From positions 248,001 to 312,000 of the forward strand of contig JAUMBQ010000006.1 in NCBI GenBank assembly GCA_032119595.1: DNA of 64,000 bases. The letters are read 5' to 3'. Numbering within the stretch: position 1 is the stretch's first letter; every line of letters starts with the position of its first letter. The position numbers and the translations under genes are program-made. Below, piece after piece: positions 42,906 through 53,253 of this stretch. The stretch comes from JAGIBJ01 sp032119595. Lineage in GTDB: Bacteria > Actinomycetota > Thermoleophilia > Solirubrobacterales > Solirubrobacteraceae. The notes below the pieces were generated by a model that saw only the letters and a program-made list of their open reading frames with translations, ran no database searches and had not been told where the DNA came from.

Positions 42906-44867
42906 ATGGACGGCAAGCAAGTGCAGCATCCGCCCTGGGCTCGGCGGCATACGGGAGTCGTTGCACTGATCGGGCTGTTCGCCATCGTCCTCGGCCTCAG
43001 CGCCGTCGACCGCGGAATCGCCTCCGGTTGGCTGTTGGTCCCGGGCCTCGCACTGGCCGGTCCGGCGCTGGTCAGCGCACTCCCACGCCGGAGCCATCGG
43101 GCCTTGGCCTCGGCCTCGGCGGCTGCCCTCGTGATGGAGGCCGTCTTCGCCATCGCCGCCTTCGGAACGTCGGTCCGCGCGAGCCTGGTGCTGGTCGCGG
43201 TGCTCTGCGTGATCGCGCTGTACGAATCCGGGGTCGTCCTTGCAGCAGCCTTCGGAGCCCTGACGGTCTCGGTCATCACGATCGCCCTCATCGACCCCGC
43301 CATCCTCGGGCTTGCCAACCTTCACGGCACCGAGGGCTGGACCACGGGCCTCACCATGTCCGCCGCGACGCTCGCGATCGCCGTCTCCCTCGTCCTGCTG
43401 TGGCGGGACCAGCGTCGCGCCACGCACATCGCCGACCAGCAGCGCCTCGCGACCGAGGCGTACCTCGAGGTCGCAGGCACCCTCATGCTCGTGCTCGACC
43501 GCAACGGCATCGTCACCGTCGCAAACCGCCAGACCTGTCTCACCCTCGACCTCGAGGAGGACGACATCGTCGGTCGCGAGTGGTTCGAGCTGGCGCTCCC
43601 CCACGAGTACGCCGAGGATGCTCGGCGCCTGTTCCGCGCGACCTTCGATCACTACCGCGAGTTCGGCCAGCTCATCCAAGCGCCGCAGGACTACGAGAAC
43701 GAGATCCTCACCCGCGACCGCCAACGCCGAAGCGTTCAGTGGTGGGCAACCTTCGTGACCGACATGTCCGGGCGCCCGACCGGCATGGTCTGCTCGGGAA
43801 CCGATGTCACCGATGCGCGCGCCGCTGCGGCCGCCATCGAGCGCAACCGGGTCGAACTCGACGCACTGCGCAGGCTGGCGCAGAAGGTCGCGTCGCTCGA
43901 TGACTCCCGCCAAGCCGTCGTGGACGCCACGCTGGCGCTCACCGACGCCACCATCGCCGGAATCCTGGAGCCGGACCGCACACGCTCGCAGCTCACGACC
44001 ACCGTCGCGACCGACCCGATGCTGGTCGACACCACCATCGAACTCGGCCGTGAGGCCTCGATCGCGTCGACGGCCTTCCTCAGCGGCCAACCACAGTTCA
44101 TCGCGCAGGTTGCCGGCGCTCAGGGCACCAATCAGCGCCTCGCCGAACAGATCGGCGTGGTATCGGCGATCCATCAGCCGATCGTGGGGGCCAACGGGGT
44201 GATCGGGATCCTGACGGTCGGCTGGGACTACGAAGTGCCGTCGCTTCAGGAACGCAAAGCCGAACTGGTCGGGCTGGTCGCGCACGAAGCCGCGATTGCC
44301 CTGCGCCGCCGTGAGTCGCTTGAGCAACTCGAGCGCGCGGCGCTGATCGATCCGCTCACGGGCGTCGCCAACCGCCGCGCATTCGACGCGGAACTTCCGC
44401 TCGCGCTTCGCCGCGCCTCCGAGGGCAACTACCCGCTGGCGCTGGTGATGATCGACCTCAACGACTTCAAGGCCGTCAACGACCTCTATGGCCACGAGGC
44501 CGGCGACCACGTCCTGATCGGCGTCGCGACCGGGTGGGCCGATGCGCTGCGCGCCGGCGACCTCCTGGCGCGCGTGGGCGGCGACGAATTCGCGGTGCTG
44601 CTGCCGACCTGCGACGAGCATGAGATGGCCCACATCATCCAGCGCCTCCATCGAGCGACCGCGAGCCACCACCCGGGTGCGAGTATCGGCGGCGCACTGT
44701 GGGACGGCTCGGAAACGGTGGCAAGCCTGATCCGACGCGCGGACCGGTCACAGTACGCCGACAAGGCGCGCGCGAAACATCCGAGCGACCCGGTCGACCC
44801 TCCGGCCGCCATGCCAGCGCCACGGCCTCGCGCCGAGGATCCGCGCGGCGAGCCCACCTCAGAATGA
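42906..44867 (+). CDS. Membrane PAS-GAF-GGDEF diguanylate cyclase
   Basis: 653 residues from ATG 42906. About six to seven transmembrane helices (about 17-170) are followed by a PAS domain (about 185-310, AGTLMLVLDRNGIVTVANRQ, GREWFELALP, with a TDMSGRPTGMVCSGTDVTD end), a GAF domain (about 320-470) and a GGDEF domain (about 480-640). The catalytic signature is intact, GGDEF at 558-562, and the inhibitory site RAGD (549-552) lies five residues before it, so this protein should make c-di-GMP with product feedback. PLTGVANRRAFD and MIDLNDFKAVNDLYGHEAGD are also conserved. A proline-rich tail ends the protein. The signal sensed is unknown. Confidence 0.93.
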   Translation: MDGKQVQHPPWARRHTGVVALIGLFAIVLGLSAVDRGIASGWLLVPGLALAGPALVSALPRRSHRALASASAAALVMEAVFAIAAFGTSVRASLVLVAVLCVIALYESGVVLAAAFGALTVSVITIALIDPAILGLANLHGTEGWTTGLTMSAATLAIAVSLVLLWRDQRRATHIADQQRLATEAYLEVAGTLMLVLDRNGIVTVANRQTCLTLDLEEDDIVGREWFELALPHEYAEDARRLFRATFDHYREFGQLIQAPQDYENEILTRDRQRRSVQWWATFVTDMSGRPTGMVCSGTDVTDARAAAAAIERNRVELDALRRLAQKVASLDDSRQAVVDATLALTDATIAGILEPDRTRSQLTTTVATDPMLVDTTIELGREASIASTAFLSGQPQFIAQVAGAQGTNQRLAEQIGVVSAIHQPIVGANGVIGILTVGWDYEVPSLQERKAELVGLVAHEAAIALRRRESLEQLERAALIDPLTGVANRRAFDAELPLALRRASEGNYPLALVMIDLNDFKAVNDLYGHEAGDHVLIGVATGWADALRAGDLLARVGGDEFAVLLPTCDEHEMAHIIQRLHRATASHHPGASIGGALWDGSETVASLIRRADRSQYADKARAKHPSDPVDPPAAMPAPRPRAEDPRGEPTSE

Positions 44868-44998
44868 TTCGGAGTGAGCCTTCTGAGCGCCGCCGCGCCA
44901 TCGGTAGGGCCGCGGGCAGACGCTCCGTCACTCATCCTCTCGGCCATGGGCACAGTTCGCCCATTGGCCCGGCACCTGCGCGCGGTTAGCTTGAAGGG

Positions 44999-46393
44999 AT
45001 GGCCATTGGAACCGAGCAGCAGGTCACGACCCAGCGCAGTGGAGCTGAGCTGAGCGCACTTGCCCAGCGCCATCTCTGGATGCACTTCACGCGCATGGGC
45101 GCGTACGACGAGGAGCACCAGATCCCGATCATCACGCGGGGCGAGGGTTGCTACGTCTGGGACGCATCGGGAAAGCGCTACCTCGACGGACTCTCGGCGC
45201 TCTTCTGCGTGAACGTCGGCCACGGCCGTGAGGAACTCGGCGAGGCGATGGCCGCCCAGGTGAAGGAGCTCGGCTTCTACACGAACTGGTCGTACACGCA
45301 TCCGCGCGCCATCGAGCTGGCCGCGAAGATCGCGTCGCTGGCCCCGGGCGATCTGAACCGCGTGTTCTTCACATCGGGCGGTGGTGAGGCCGTCGAGTCG
45401 GCCATCAAGATGGCCCGGCAGTACCACAAGGAGACGGGCAACCCACTCAAGACGAAGCTGATCGCGCGCGACACGGCGTACCACGGCACCACGCTCGGCG
45501 CGCTCTCCGCGACCGGGATCACCGGGCTACGCCAGCCGTTTGAACCACTCACGCCGGGTGGCTGCCACGTCCCCAATACGAACGTCTACCACCTCCCGGA
45601 CGACCCGAACCGCGACCCGCTCTGGGCGGCGAACGCGATCGAGCAGCGCATCATCTTCGAGGGGCCGGCCACCGTCGCCGCCGTGATCCTGGAACCCGTG
45701 CAGAACGCCGGCGGCTGCTTCACCCCGCCCGAGGGCTACTTCCAGCGGGTGCGTGAAATCTGCGACCGCCACGACGTGCTCCTCATCTCCGACGAGGTGA
45801 TTTGCTCCTGGGGCCGCCTCGGGGAGTGGTTCGGCGCGCAGCGCTTCGGCTACCAGCCGGACATGATCACGACCGCCAAGGGCATCACGAGCGCCTACGC
45901 CCCGATGGGCGCCGTGATCGCCAGCGACAAGATCTTCGAGCCGTTCTCGACCGGCAACACGTCGTTCGTGCACGGCTTCACCTTCGCCGGACACCCGGTC
46001 GCCTCGGCCTGCGCCCTGGCGAACATCGAGATCTTCGAACGGGAGGACCTCAACGGCCACGTGCGCGCCCACGAGGACGAGTTCGAGGCGATGCTGAACA
46101 GCCTGCGCGACATCCCGATCGTCGGCGACGTACGCGGCGCCGGCTACTTCCGCGCGATCGAGCTCGTCAAGGATCAGGACACGAAGGCGTCGTTCAGCGA
46201 CGCAGAGTCCGAGGATCTCCTGCGCGGGTTCCTCTCGGGCGCCCTTTACGAGGAGGGCCTGATCTGCCGCGCCGACGACCGCGGAGACCCAGTCATCCAG
46301 CTCTCTCCGCCGCTGATCGCGGGCCCGGAGGAGTTCGCCTTCATCGAGCACGTGCTTCGCAAGGTGCTCACGCAGGCCGCGGCGCGCCTCTAG
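44999..46393 (+). CDS. Class III aminotransferase, putrescine/omega-amino acid:pyruvate type
   Basis: 464 residues. PLP-dependent fold-type I enzyme: ALAQRHLWMHFTRMGAYDEE, FTSGGGEAVESAIKMARQYH, AAVILEPVQNAGGCFTPPEG, DEVICSWGRLGEWFG, PLP lysine K294 in ITTAKGITSAYAPMGA, and FTFAGHPVASACALAN. The whole pattern matches actinobacterial putrescine-pyruvate or beta-alanine-pyruvate aminotransferases, which move an omega-amino group to pyruvate to give alanine. Alanine dehydrogenase follows 60 bases downstream and would regenerate pyruvate. Exact substrate not determined. Confidence 0.9.
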   Translation: MAIGTEQQVTTQRSGAELSALAQRHLWMHFTRMGAYDEEHQIPIITRGEGCYVWDASGKRYLDGLSALFCVNVGHGREELGEAMAAQVKELGFYTNWSYTHPRAIELAAKIASLAPGDLNRVFFTSGGGEAVESAIKMARQYHKETGNPLKTKLIARDTAYHGTTLGALSATGITGLRQPFEPLTPGGCHVPNTNVYHLPDDPNRDPLWAANAIEQRIIFEGPATVAAVILEPVQNAGGCFTPPEGYFQRVREICDRHDVLLISDEVICSWGRLGEWFGAQRFGYQPDMITTAKGITSAYAPMGAVIASDKIFEPFSTGNTSFVHGFTFAGHPVASACALANIEIFEREDLNGHVRAHEDEFEAMLNSLRDIPIVGDVRGAGYFRAIELVKDQDTKASFSDAESEDLLRGFLSGALYEEGLICRADDRGDPVIQLSPPLIAGPEEFAFIEHVLRKVLTQAAARL

Positions 46394-46453
46394 GGCCGAC
46401 CCTCGGAGCACCAGAGCAATGGCCATCACCTCAGCCGCCACGGAAGGCACGCG

Positions 46454-47584
<1,131 letters not shown>

Positions 47585-47666
47585 GGGGGACGCGGCCCGA
47601 ACGGGCCTCCTCCGAGACGATCGGACGAGACGGCCGCCTCCGAGCGCTCAAGAACGACGGGACGAG

Positions 47667-47688
47667 TTGTTGAACAGTCCCTCAACAA
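47667..47688. promoter_or_regulatory. Inverted repeat TTGTTGA/TCAACAA after ald
   Basis: TTGTTGA (47667-47673), eight bases, TCAACAA (47682-47688) is a perfect 7-bp inverted repeat 83 bases after the ald stop. It could be a transcript-end hairpin or an operator; the AT content is high for this DNA. No adjacent regulator identifies it. Confidence 0.35.
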
Positions 47689-47904
47689 GGTGTGTGACTC
47701 AGGTCGCACAAGGGCGGGTTCGAAAGAGCCCGCACCGAGCGGAATGCCCTAGTTTCCGGGTGAAGTTGAGCGGGTCTCAACAGGTCGACAAGGAATTGGC
47801 GCCATAACAGCGTTTCGACATGTGCTTGCCGCCTGTCAATACGCCATGATCCGGCGCGGCAAGGCGCCCGGCCCCAACTCCCCCGAGGGCCGGGTGCTGA
47901 GCCA

Positions 47905-48057
47905 CTACCCCGAACCTTCGGAGGCTCGGCGGCAGGGCCGGTAGCGCGTGATGACCTGGACCGAGCGCCCGCTCTTGAGCCGAACGGTCAAGCGGAGCTT
48001 GATGGTGCCTTTTGGTAGGCCGCGCAGCTCCACCCGCGTCACCGCCGGTTTCGACTG
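47905..48057 (-). pseudogene. Remnant of a secreted-protein C-terminal domain
   Basis: The minus-strand frame ends KPAVTRVELRGLPKGTIKLR, LTVRLKSGRSVQVITRYRPC, a pattern (G-LPKG-x-hydrophobic-x-VTVRLK-GR-x-T-x-x-Y-x-C) that ends many secreted proteins of this kind of organism. It has no start or N-terminal part, and its open frame would run into the ABC permease gene. I read it as the surviving end of a lost gene; a short intact gene is less likely. Confidence 0.35.
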
Positions 48058-48091
48058 CCAGGCCACCTGATGACGGCCTGGCAGCGGAGGG

Positions 48092-49351
48092 TCACGTTCG
48101 TATGGTCGTGCGGTTCTTCGTGGTCGCGGCATCGAGCGCGACGGCCCCGAGGAGCACGGCACCGGTGACCATGAACTTCACGGAGGACGTGAAGGCCAGG
48201 AGGTCCATCCCGTTGGAGATCGACCCGATCACCAGGGCGCCCAGGAGCGCGCCCCAGACCGAGCCGCGGCCCCCGAAGAGGCTCGTCCCGGCGATGACGG
48301 GGCCGGCGATCGCGAGCAGCAGCAGGTCGCTGCCACCCGAACTCTGGTTCACCGCGAAGAGTCGCGACGCCGCAAGGATCCCGCCGAACGCCGCCAGTGT
48401 GGACGCGAGCATGAACACGATGGTCCGGACCCGTGCCACCGGGATGCCGGCGCGGCGAGCCGCTTCCGCGTTCCCGCCGACGGCGAACACATGCCGGCCG
48501 AACTTGGTCCGCGTGAGGAGGATGTGGAAGTTCGCCACGATCGCGACGAGGATCACGAATGACAGCGGCACGCCACGGTCGGAGTTGACCACGAGCACGC
48601 CGCCGAACAGTGCCGCCGCCGCCCCGGCGAGCCGCAGCACAGAGCTGACGACCGGCGCCTGCACGAGGCCGGCAGCTCCACGCTTGCGACGATGCCCGAG
48701 TTCAGCGAACACGAGCGCGCCGACGACGACCGCCGCCACGACCCAGCCAAGCCACGGCGCCAGGAACACGCCAGCGAGGTTGAGGATGGCCTCGTCCTCG
48801 ATGTTGACCGTGCCCGTATCGCCCAGCACGGCGAGCTGCGCACCCTGCCAGGACAGGAGCCCGGCGAGCGTCACGACGAACGTGGGGATGGCCAGCCGCG
48901 TGGAAACCGTGCCCTGGAAGAGCCCGATTGCGCAGCCGACCAGGAGGCCGGCGCCCATGGCTGCATAGCCATTCCAGCCGTGCTTGACCGACAAGACCGC
49001 CACGACGGCCGCCGCCAGACCACTCACAGCGCCGACCGACAGGTCGATCTCCCCGAGCAGCAGGACGAGCACCACCCCGACCGAGATCGTGCCGACGGCC
49101 GCGATCTGGAGGGTGAGGTTGGTGAGGTTGCCGGACGTGAGGAAGTTCTCGTTGGAGACCGAGAAGATGATCCAGATCAGTGCGAGCACGATGAGCACGC
49201 GCACCGAACCGAGTTCCCCCGCCGCGAGCTTGCGCAGCATCCGAACGATCGGGTTGCCGGTCTCGTCGACGGCGTCGCGCTCCGCGACGGTGGTCGGCGC
49301 AGCACCCGGACTGGACCCTGCCGAGGCAGGGACCTTCTTGAGGCCACTCAT
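48092..49351 (-). CDS. Sugar ABC transporter permease (XylH/RbsC type)
   Basis: 419 residues. About ten transmembrane helices with the branched permease-2 family signature LLLGEIDLSVGAVSGLAAAV and later FAVGGNAEAARRAGIPVARV and GTSLFGGRGSVWGALLGALV, the cytoplasmic loop that meets the ATPase. An unusually long hydrophilic N-terminus (about 1-48) precedes the first helix, and the mid loop (about 215-235) is extended, as in xylose-type permeases. The start ATG overlaps the ATPase stop (ATGA). Last gene of the transporter operon. Confidence 0.9.
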   Translation of the reverse strand: MSGLKKVPASAGSSPGAAPTTVAERDAVDETGNPIVRMLRKLAAGELGSVRVLIVLALIWIIFSVSNENFLTSGNLTNLTLQIAAVGTISVGVVLVLLLGEIDLSVGAVSGLAAAVVAVLSVKHGWNGYAAMGAGLLVGCAIGLFQGTVSTRLAIPTFVVTLAGLLSWQGAQLAVLGDTGTVNIEDEAILNLAGVFLAPWLGWVVAAVVVGALVFAELGHRRKRGAAGLVQAPVVSSVLRLAGAAAALFGGVLVVNSDRGVPLSFVILVAIVANFHILLTRTKFGRHVFAVGGNAEAARRAGIPVARVRTIVFMLASTLAAFGGILAASRLFAVNQSSGGSDLLLLAIAGPVIAGTSLFGGRGSVWGALLGALVIGSISNGMDLLAFTSSVKFMVTGAVLLGAVALDAATTKNRTTIRT

Positions 49352-50235
49352 GATGGGTCCTTCTTGGTGAGACCGCCCTGTGCGGCGGCCGCTGAACTCG
49401 TCCCGGCACCCTTGGCGGCTTCGACTGCCTGAGGCGAGTCGACCCCCACCCCGGTGATCGCCGCGACGACCGCTTGACGCTGGTCCGATGTGGCCGGGTA
49501 CTCGCCGCCGTTGCGCCCCAGGCGCAGCACGACGATGCGATCGGCGACCTCGAACACATCGCTGAGGTTGTGCGAGATGAGGATCACGCCGAGCCCGCGC
49601 TCTTTGAGTCGCGCCACGAGCGCGAGCACCTGCGCCGTTTGGGCCACACCGAGTGCGGCCGTGGGCTCATCGAGAATCACGATGCGCGGGTTCCCGAGCA
49701 GCGAGCGAGCAATCGCAACGGACTGGCGTTGGCCGCCCGAGAGCATGCCGACTTCCGTGCGCACCGACGCGAGCGTCTTGACCTGCAGCTCGCCCAGCAG
49801 CTCGATCGCGTGCTGCTCCATCGCCACCTCGTCGAGGCGGGAAAAGGGTTGGTTCTGACCGCGTTCCTCGCGGCCGAGGTAGAGATTCTCGACGACGTCG
49901 AGGTTGTCGCACAGCGCCAGGTCCTGGTACACCGCGGCAATGCCGAGGGCCTTGGAGTCCGATGGGCTGCGGACGTGCACGTCCTTGCCGTCGAAGGTGA
50001 TGGTGCCGCTCGTCGCGGGCCCAGCACCGGAAACCGTCTTGATCAGGGTCGACTTGCCGGCGCCGTTGTCGCCCACGAGGGCGACGACTTCACCGGGGAA
50101 GATGTCGAGATCGACGTTGTCGAGTGCGCGGACGGCACCGAAGGTCTTGGTGATTCCGCGCAGCTTCAAAAGCGGCGCGGCACCCGCGCCCGGCGCCGAA
50201 GCGCCGGACGGGGTGACAGCAGCCGAGGGGCTCAC
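49348..50235 (-). CDS. Sugar ABC transporter ATPase, single-domain
   Basis: 295 residues from GTG 50235, which overlaps the binding-protein stop (GTGA). One complete ABC domain: Walker A GDNGAGKST, Q-loop VYQDLALCDNLDVVENLYLG, signature LSGGQRQ, Walker B IVILDEPTAALG and the H-loop LISHNL. Sugar importers of the RbsA/XylG group usually have two ABC domains in one chain; this one has a single domain, so the transporter would use a homodimer. The C-terminal 40 residues are Ala/Ser-rich. Confidence 0.93.
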   Translation of the reverse strand: MSPSAAVTPSGASAPGAGAAPLLKLRGITKTFGAVRALDNVDLDIFPGEVVALVGDNGAGKSTLIKTVSGAGPATSGTITFDGKDVHVRSPSDSKALGIAAVYQDLALCDNLDVVENLYLGREERGQNQPFSRLDEVAMEQHAIELLGELQVKTLASVRTEVGMLSGGQRQSVAIARSLLGNPRIVILDEPTAALGVAQTAQVLALVARLKERGLGVILISHNLSDVFEVADRIVVLRLGRNGGEYPATSDQRQAVVAAITGVGVDSPQAVEAAKGAGTSSAAAAQGGLTKKDPS

Positions 50236-51347
50236 GAGATGCCCGCCGCCTTGCATGCCGCGGCGTACTTGCCGGTGCACAGATCGGCAGCCTCAATGAA
50301 GCCGTCAGCGATGACGGTGTCCTTGAGGTTGTCCTTGGTGACGGCAACCGGGTCGAGGATGATCGACGGGATGTCGGCCGTCTCGTTGTTGGTCGTGTCG
50401 TTGACGAGGTCAGCCGGGGGCTCCTCGCCGCGGACGAGCGCGACCGCGAGCTGCGCGGCCTTCTCGGCCTCGGGCTTGATGGCCTTGTAGACCGTCATGC
50501 CCTGCTCACCGATCAGCACGCGCTGAAGACCCGCGAGCTCGGCGTCCTGACCGGTCGACGGGATCTTCGTCGGATCCATGCCGGCCGACTTCATGGCCGC
50601 AACGGCGCCACCGGCGGTGCCATCGTTGGCGGCGTAGACGCCGTCGATCTTGTCCTTGCCGACGGCCGTGATGGCCTGGTCCATCTCGCTCTGGGCCTTG
50701 TCAGGCGACCAGTCGGGCGTGTCGTATTCCTTGGCGATCGTCACGCCGGAACCGTCGAGCACCGAGTGCGCGCCCTTCTTGAACAGCGCAGCGTTGCCGT
50801 CGGTCGGCGAGCCGTTGATCATCACGATGTTCTTGCCGTTGGGGTCGCCGAGCTGCTCGACGAGCGACTCGCCCTGCAGCTTGCCAACGGCCTCGTTGTC
50901 GAACGAGATGTAGTAGTCGGGGGCTGAGCCACCGGCCACCAGGCGGTCATACGAAATGACCGGAATGTTCGACTGCTTGGCACGCTTGACGATCGAGCCG
51001 GCGGAGTCGGCGTCGACGGGGTCGAGCACGAGCACCTTGGCGCCGTTGGTGATCGCGGCCTCAGCTTGCTGCTGCTGCTTGGACGCGTCCTGATCGGCGT
51101 TGGAATAGATCACTTCGCAGTCGCTGCAGTCCGCCTTGACCGCGGCTTCGAACAGCGGCTTGTCCTGCGACTCGTAGCGCGTGGTCTTGCTCTCCGGCAG
51201 CAGCAGGGCGATCTTGCCTCCCTTCTTGGCTCCGGCGTCGGTCGCGGCGCTGTCGCCGCCTGTGTCGTCGTCGCCGCAGCCGGCGAACGCGAGTGCCGCG
51301 CAGGCGCCCGCTAGGCCCAAGAAGGCCTTGCTTCCGTGGATGGTCAT
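50232..51347 (-). CDS. Sugar-binding lipoprotein of the ABC transporter
   Basis: 371 residues from ATG 51347, six bases after AGGAGAG. Lipoprotein signal with lipobox FAGC (cysteine 24), Asp-rich spacer, then a periplasmic-binding-protein type I domain (about 45-345): GKIALLLPESKTTRYESQDK, QQQQAEAAITNGAKVLVLDP, IPVISYDRLVAGG, DGVYAANDGTAGGAVAAMKS and PSTGQDAELAGLQRVLIGEQ. The pattern is closest to xylose/multiple-sugar binding proteins (XylF/ChvE). Further in-frame codons up to 51725 overlap the ROK gene and are not used. First gene of the operon; likely regulated by the ROK protein. Confidence 0.92.
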   Translation of the reverse strand: MTIHGSKAFLGLAGACAALAFAGCGDDDTGGDSAATDAGAKKGGKIALLLPESKTTRYESQDKPLFEAAVKADCSDCEVIYSNADQDASKQQQQAEAAITNGAKVLVLDPVDADSAGSIVKRAKQSNIPVISYDRLVAGGSAPDYYISFDNEAVGKLQGESLVEQLGDPNGKNIVMINGSPTDGNAALFKKGAHSVLDGSGVTIAKEYDTPDWSPDKAQSEMDQAITAVGKDKIDGVYAANDGTAGGAVAAMKSAGMDPTKIPSTGQDAELAGLQRVLIGEQGMTVYKAIKPEAEKAAQLAVALVRGEEPPADLVNDTTNNETADIPSIILDPVAVTKDNLKDTVIADGFIEAADLCTGKYAAACKAAGIS

Positions 51348-51603
51348 CCGTCTCTCCTGGGGTGGTGCGTGATGCGCCCTCGGGCGCTGGGTGTGGTGAA
51401 TGCGCTGAGGACGCTGGATGCGCTGAGGGCGCTGGTACGTGTGTGGGTGCGGGATTCGCGCCGGGGCATGACGACCTGGGTCGCCTCGCGTGCGGGCGTG
51501 GATGAAGAGGTGAGCGCCGCGCCGACCAGGCGCGCGGGGAACGGCGACGGGGTCGTTGCGGTGTCGACGCTGCGGGGACGAGCCGTCGCGTAGAGGACCG
51601 GAG
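51348..51603. other. Promoter region of the sugar transporter, with an 18-bp tandem repeat
   Basis: 256 bases between the ROK stop and the binding-protein start. ATGCGCTGAGGACGCTGG (51400-51417) is repeated with one change at 51418-51435. I could not identify a convincing -10/-35 pair or a copy of the ROK upstream palindrome here. Confidence 0.4.
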
Positions 51604-52815
51604 TCATCGCGCTGCTCCCATGCGAGCCGAGGAGAGGCGTTCGGTGTCGCCGATGACGAGCGAGAGCCCGCCGAGCAACTCGGCCCGGCCGCCGAGTTCT
51701 CCGCCCACGAGTTCAAGGCTGCCAACGACCGCGGGCAGCGCGAAGCGGCCGAGCGACTCGCGCACGCCCTCGATCAGTGCCGATCCGGTGCCACCGAGAT
51801 CGCCGCCGATGACGATCTTGTCGGGGCCGAGGACGTTGGAGAGGTCGGCGAGCGAGCGGCCGATGGCGCGGCCGGCGTCGATGAGGACCCGACGCGCGCC
51901 GACATCGCCCGAGGCGGCCAGCTCGACCATGCCCCGCGTGGTGAGTTCGGGGCCGTGACGGTGGCGAAGCAGGCGCAGGAGCGGCGCAGCTGCGGCGACG
52001 GTCTCCAGGCAGCCGCGATTGCCGCAGCGGCAGATGTCGCCGTCGGCGTCGTGCAGCACGTGCCCGAGCTCGCCGGCCGAGCCGGCGGCGCCACGGTGAA
52101 GCCTGCCGTTCAGCAGGATGCCGGCGCCGATGCCGGACGCAACCTTCACGTAGACGAGGTCCGACGCGCCGATGGCCGCGCCGAAGCGGGCCTCGCCGAG
52201 CGTGGCGAGATTGGCGTCGTTGTCGACGATGACGCCGACGGGAGCACCGAGGCGGCGCGCGAACTCCTGGGCTGGATGCAGGCCGACCCAGTCGGGCAGG
52301 ATGACCGAGCTGCCGACAACGCCGGTGGCGCGATCGATCGGGCCCGGCAGGCCCATGGCGGCGCCGATGAGGTCGTCGACCTGGAGGCCTGCCTCCTCGA
52401 GCACTTCGCGCGTGAGCTGGGCGGCCGCGTCGAGCGCTTCGGCCGCCGAGCCGTCGACGTCGACCTTGCGCTCGCGCTCGGCAAGGATCTCTGCGGAGAG
52501 ATCGGCGAGTGCGACCCGCAGGTGGGTGTGACCGAAGTCGATGGCGAGCGCGGCACCGGCCGAGCGATCGAGCGACAGCAGGGCGCCGGGGCGGCCACCC
52601 TGCGCGCCCGGGTCGCGCGTCTCGGCGCGGTCGACGACGAGGCCATCGGCGATCAGCTCGGTGATCAGACCAGAGATCGTCGAACGCGACAGCCCGGTGC
52701 GGCGGGCGAGATCGGCGCGGCTGGCCGAGCCGCTGCTGCGCAAGGCATCAAGCACCTGCACGCGGTTGCGGCGGCGCGTCGAAAGCGGGGCGTTCTCGGG
52801 GCTTGCGGCGGACAT
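51604..52815 (-). CDS. ROK family transcriptional repressor (XylR/NagC type)
   Basis: 403 residues from ATG 52815. An N-terminal winged helix (about 15-75, NRVQVLDALRSSGSASRADL with ARRTGLSRSTISGLITELIA) precedes a ROK sugar-kinase-like domain: AIDFGHTHLRVALADL, GLPGPIDRATGVV, VDNDANLATLGEARFGAA, VASGIGAGILLNGRLHRGAA, and the zinc motif CRCGNRGCLET. ROK repressors bind a sugar and control its uptake genes. It lies directly upstream of the sugar transporter in the same orientation, so that operon is the likely target. Confidence 0.93.
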   Translation of the reverse strand: MSAASPENAPLSTRRRNRVQVLDALRSSGSASRADLARRTGLSRSTISGLITELIADGLVVDRAETRDPGAQGGRPGALLSLDRSAGAALAIDFGHTHLRVALADLSAEILAERERKVDVDGSAAEALDAAAQLTREVLEEAGLQVDDLIGAAMGLPGPIDRATGVVGSSVILPDWVGLHPAQEFARRLGAPVGVIVDNDANLATLGEARFGAAIGASDLVYVKVASGIGAGILLNGRLHRGAAGSAGELGHVLHDADGDICRCGNRGCLETVAAAAPLLRLLRHRHGPELTTRGMVELAASGDVGARRVLIDAGRAIGRSLADLSNVLGPDKIVIGGDLGGTGSALIEGVRESLGRFALPAVVGSLELVGGELGGRAELLGGLSLVIGDTERLSSARMGAAR

Positions 52816-52821
52816 CCGAGG

Positions 52822-52853
52822 ATCACTGTGATGCCGGTCACTAGGTTTGTCAA
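52822..52853 (-). promoter_or_regulatory. Candidate promoter and operator of the ROK gene
   Basis: A perfect TTGACA (-35) is present on the minus strand at 52853-52848; the matching -10 (about 52830-52825, CACAGT) is weak but overlaps the palindrome ATCACTGTGAT (52822-52832), six bases before the ATG. A palindrome over the -10 is a good candidate for autorepression. Confidence 0.45.
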
Positions 52854-53066
52854 GTTTCGAACGAACCAAACGCGCCAACCCTCATCGTTTGTTCGTACCT
52901 GACCGTTCTACCGGGTTTTGGTTTGACCAGTACACAAACGGTTGTTGTTTCCTCCCCGGCCATTTGCCCAGCCCTGTCCAGGGCCCGCCCGCCGGGCCCG
53001 GCCAAACCAACGAACGAACCGTGCGGCTCGTTCGAGCAGCAGGACCGAGCCATCCGCCCCCAAAAC

Positions 53067-53141
53067 GGTGAGCGGCCAAAATATGTAGCCCCAACGACAA
53101 CAAATGGCCGTTCACCGCCCGGCCAGCGCTGGCTGGAGCCC
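53067..53141. repeat. Palindromic interspersed repeat, copy A
   Basis: A 50-bp core (53067-53116) bounded by near-perfect inverted ends GGTGAGCGGCCA and TGGCCGTTCACC, with CCCCAACGACAACAAA inside, followed by the palindrome-bearing tail GGCCAGCGCTGGCTGG. Copies B (53150) and C (56065) match it closely. Confidence 0.85.
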
Positions 53142-53149
53142 TGGAAATC

Positions 53150-53199
53150 GCTGAGCGGCCAGAATCTGTTGCCCCAACGACAACAAATGGCCGTTCACC
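53150..53199. repeat. Palindromic interspersed repeat, copy B
   Basis: Same 50-bp core as copy A with GCTGAGCGGCCAGAATCTGT at the left and TGGCCGTTCACC at the right. The tail differs and leads into three 19-bp direct repeats. Confidence 0.85.
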
Positions 53200-53200
53200 G

Positions 53201-53253
53201 CCAGCCAGCGCTGAGGCGGCCAGCCAGCGCTGAGCCGGCCAGCCAGCGCTGAG
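53201..53253. repeat. Three direct repeats CCAGCCAGCGCTGAG, 19-bp period
   Basis: CCAGCCAGCGCTGAG at 53201, 53220 and 53239. The 3' end touches the stop of the minus-strand FnIII gene. A related CCAGCCAGCGGTGAG lies at the left edge of copy C. Confidence 0.85.

Larger units (their letters stand above)
47585..48091. other. 507-base region between ald and the ABC transporter
   Basis: No intact gene. It contains an inverted repeat at 47667-47688, a short GC-rich hairpin GCGGGT...GCCCGC at about 47717-47736, an AT-richer stretch around 47790-47860, and a decayed coding remnant on the minus strand (47905-48057). Confidence 0.5.
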
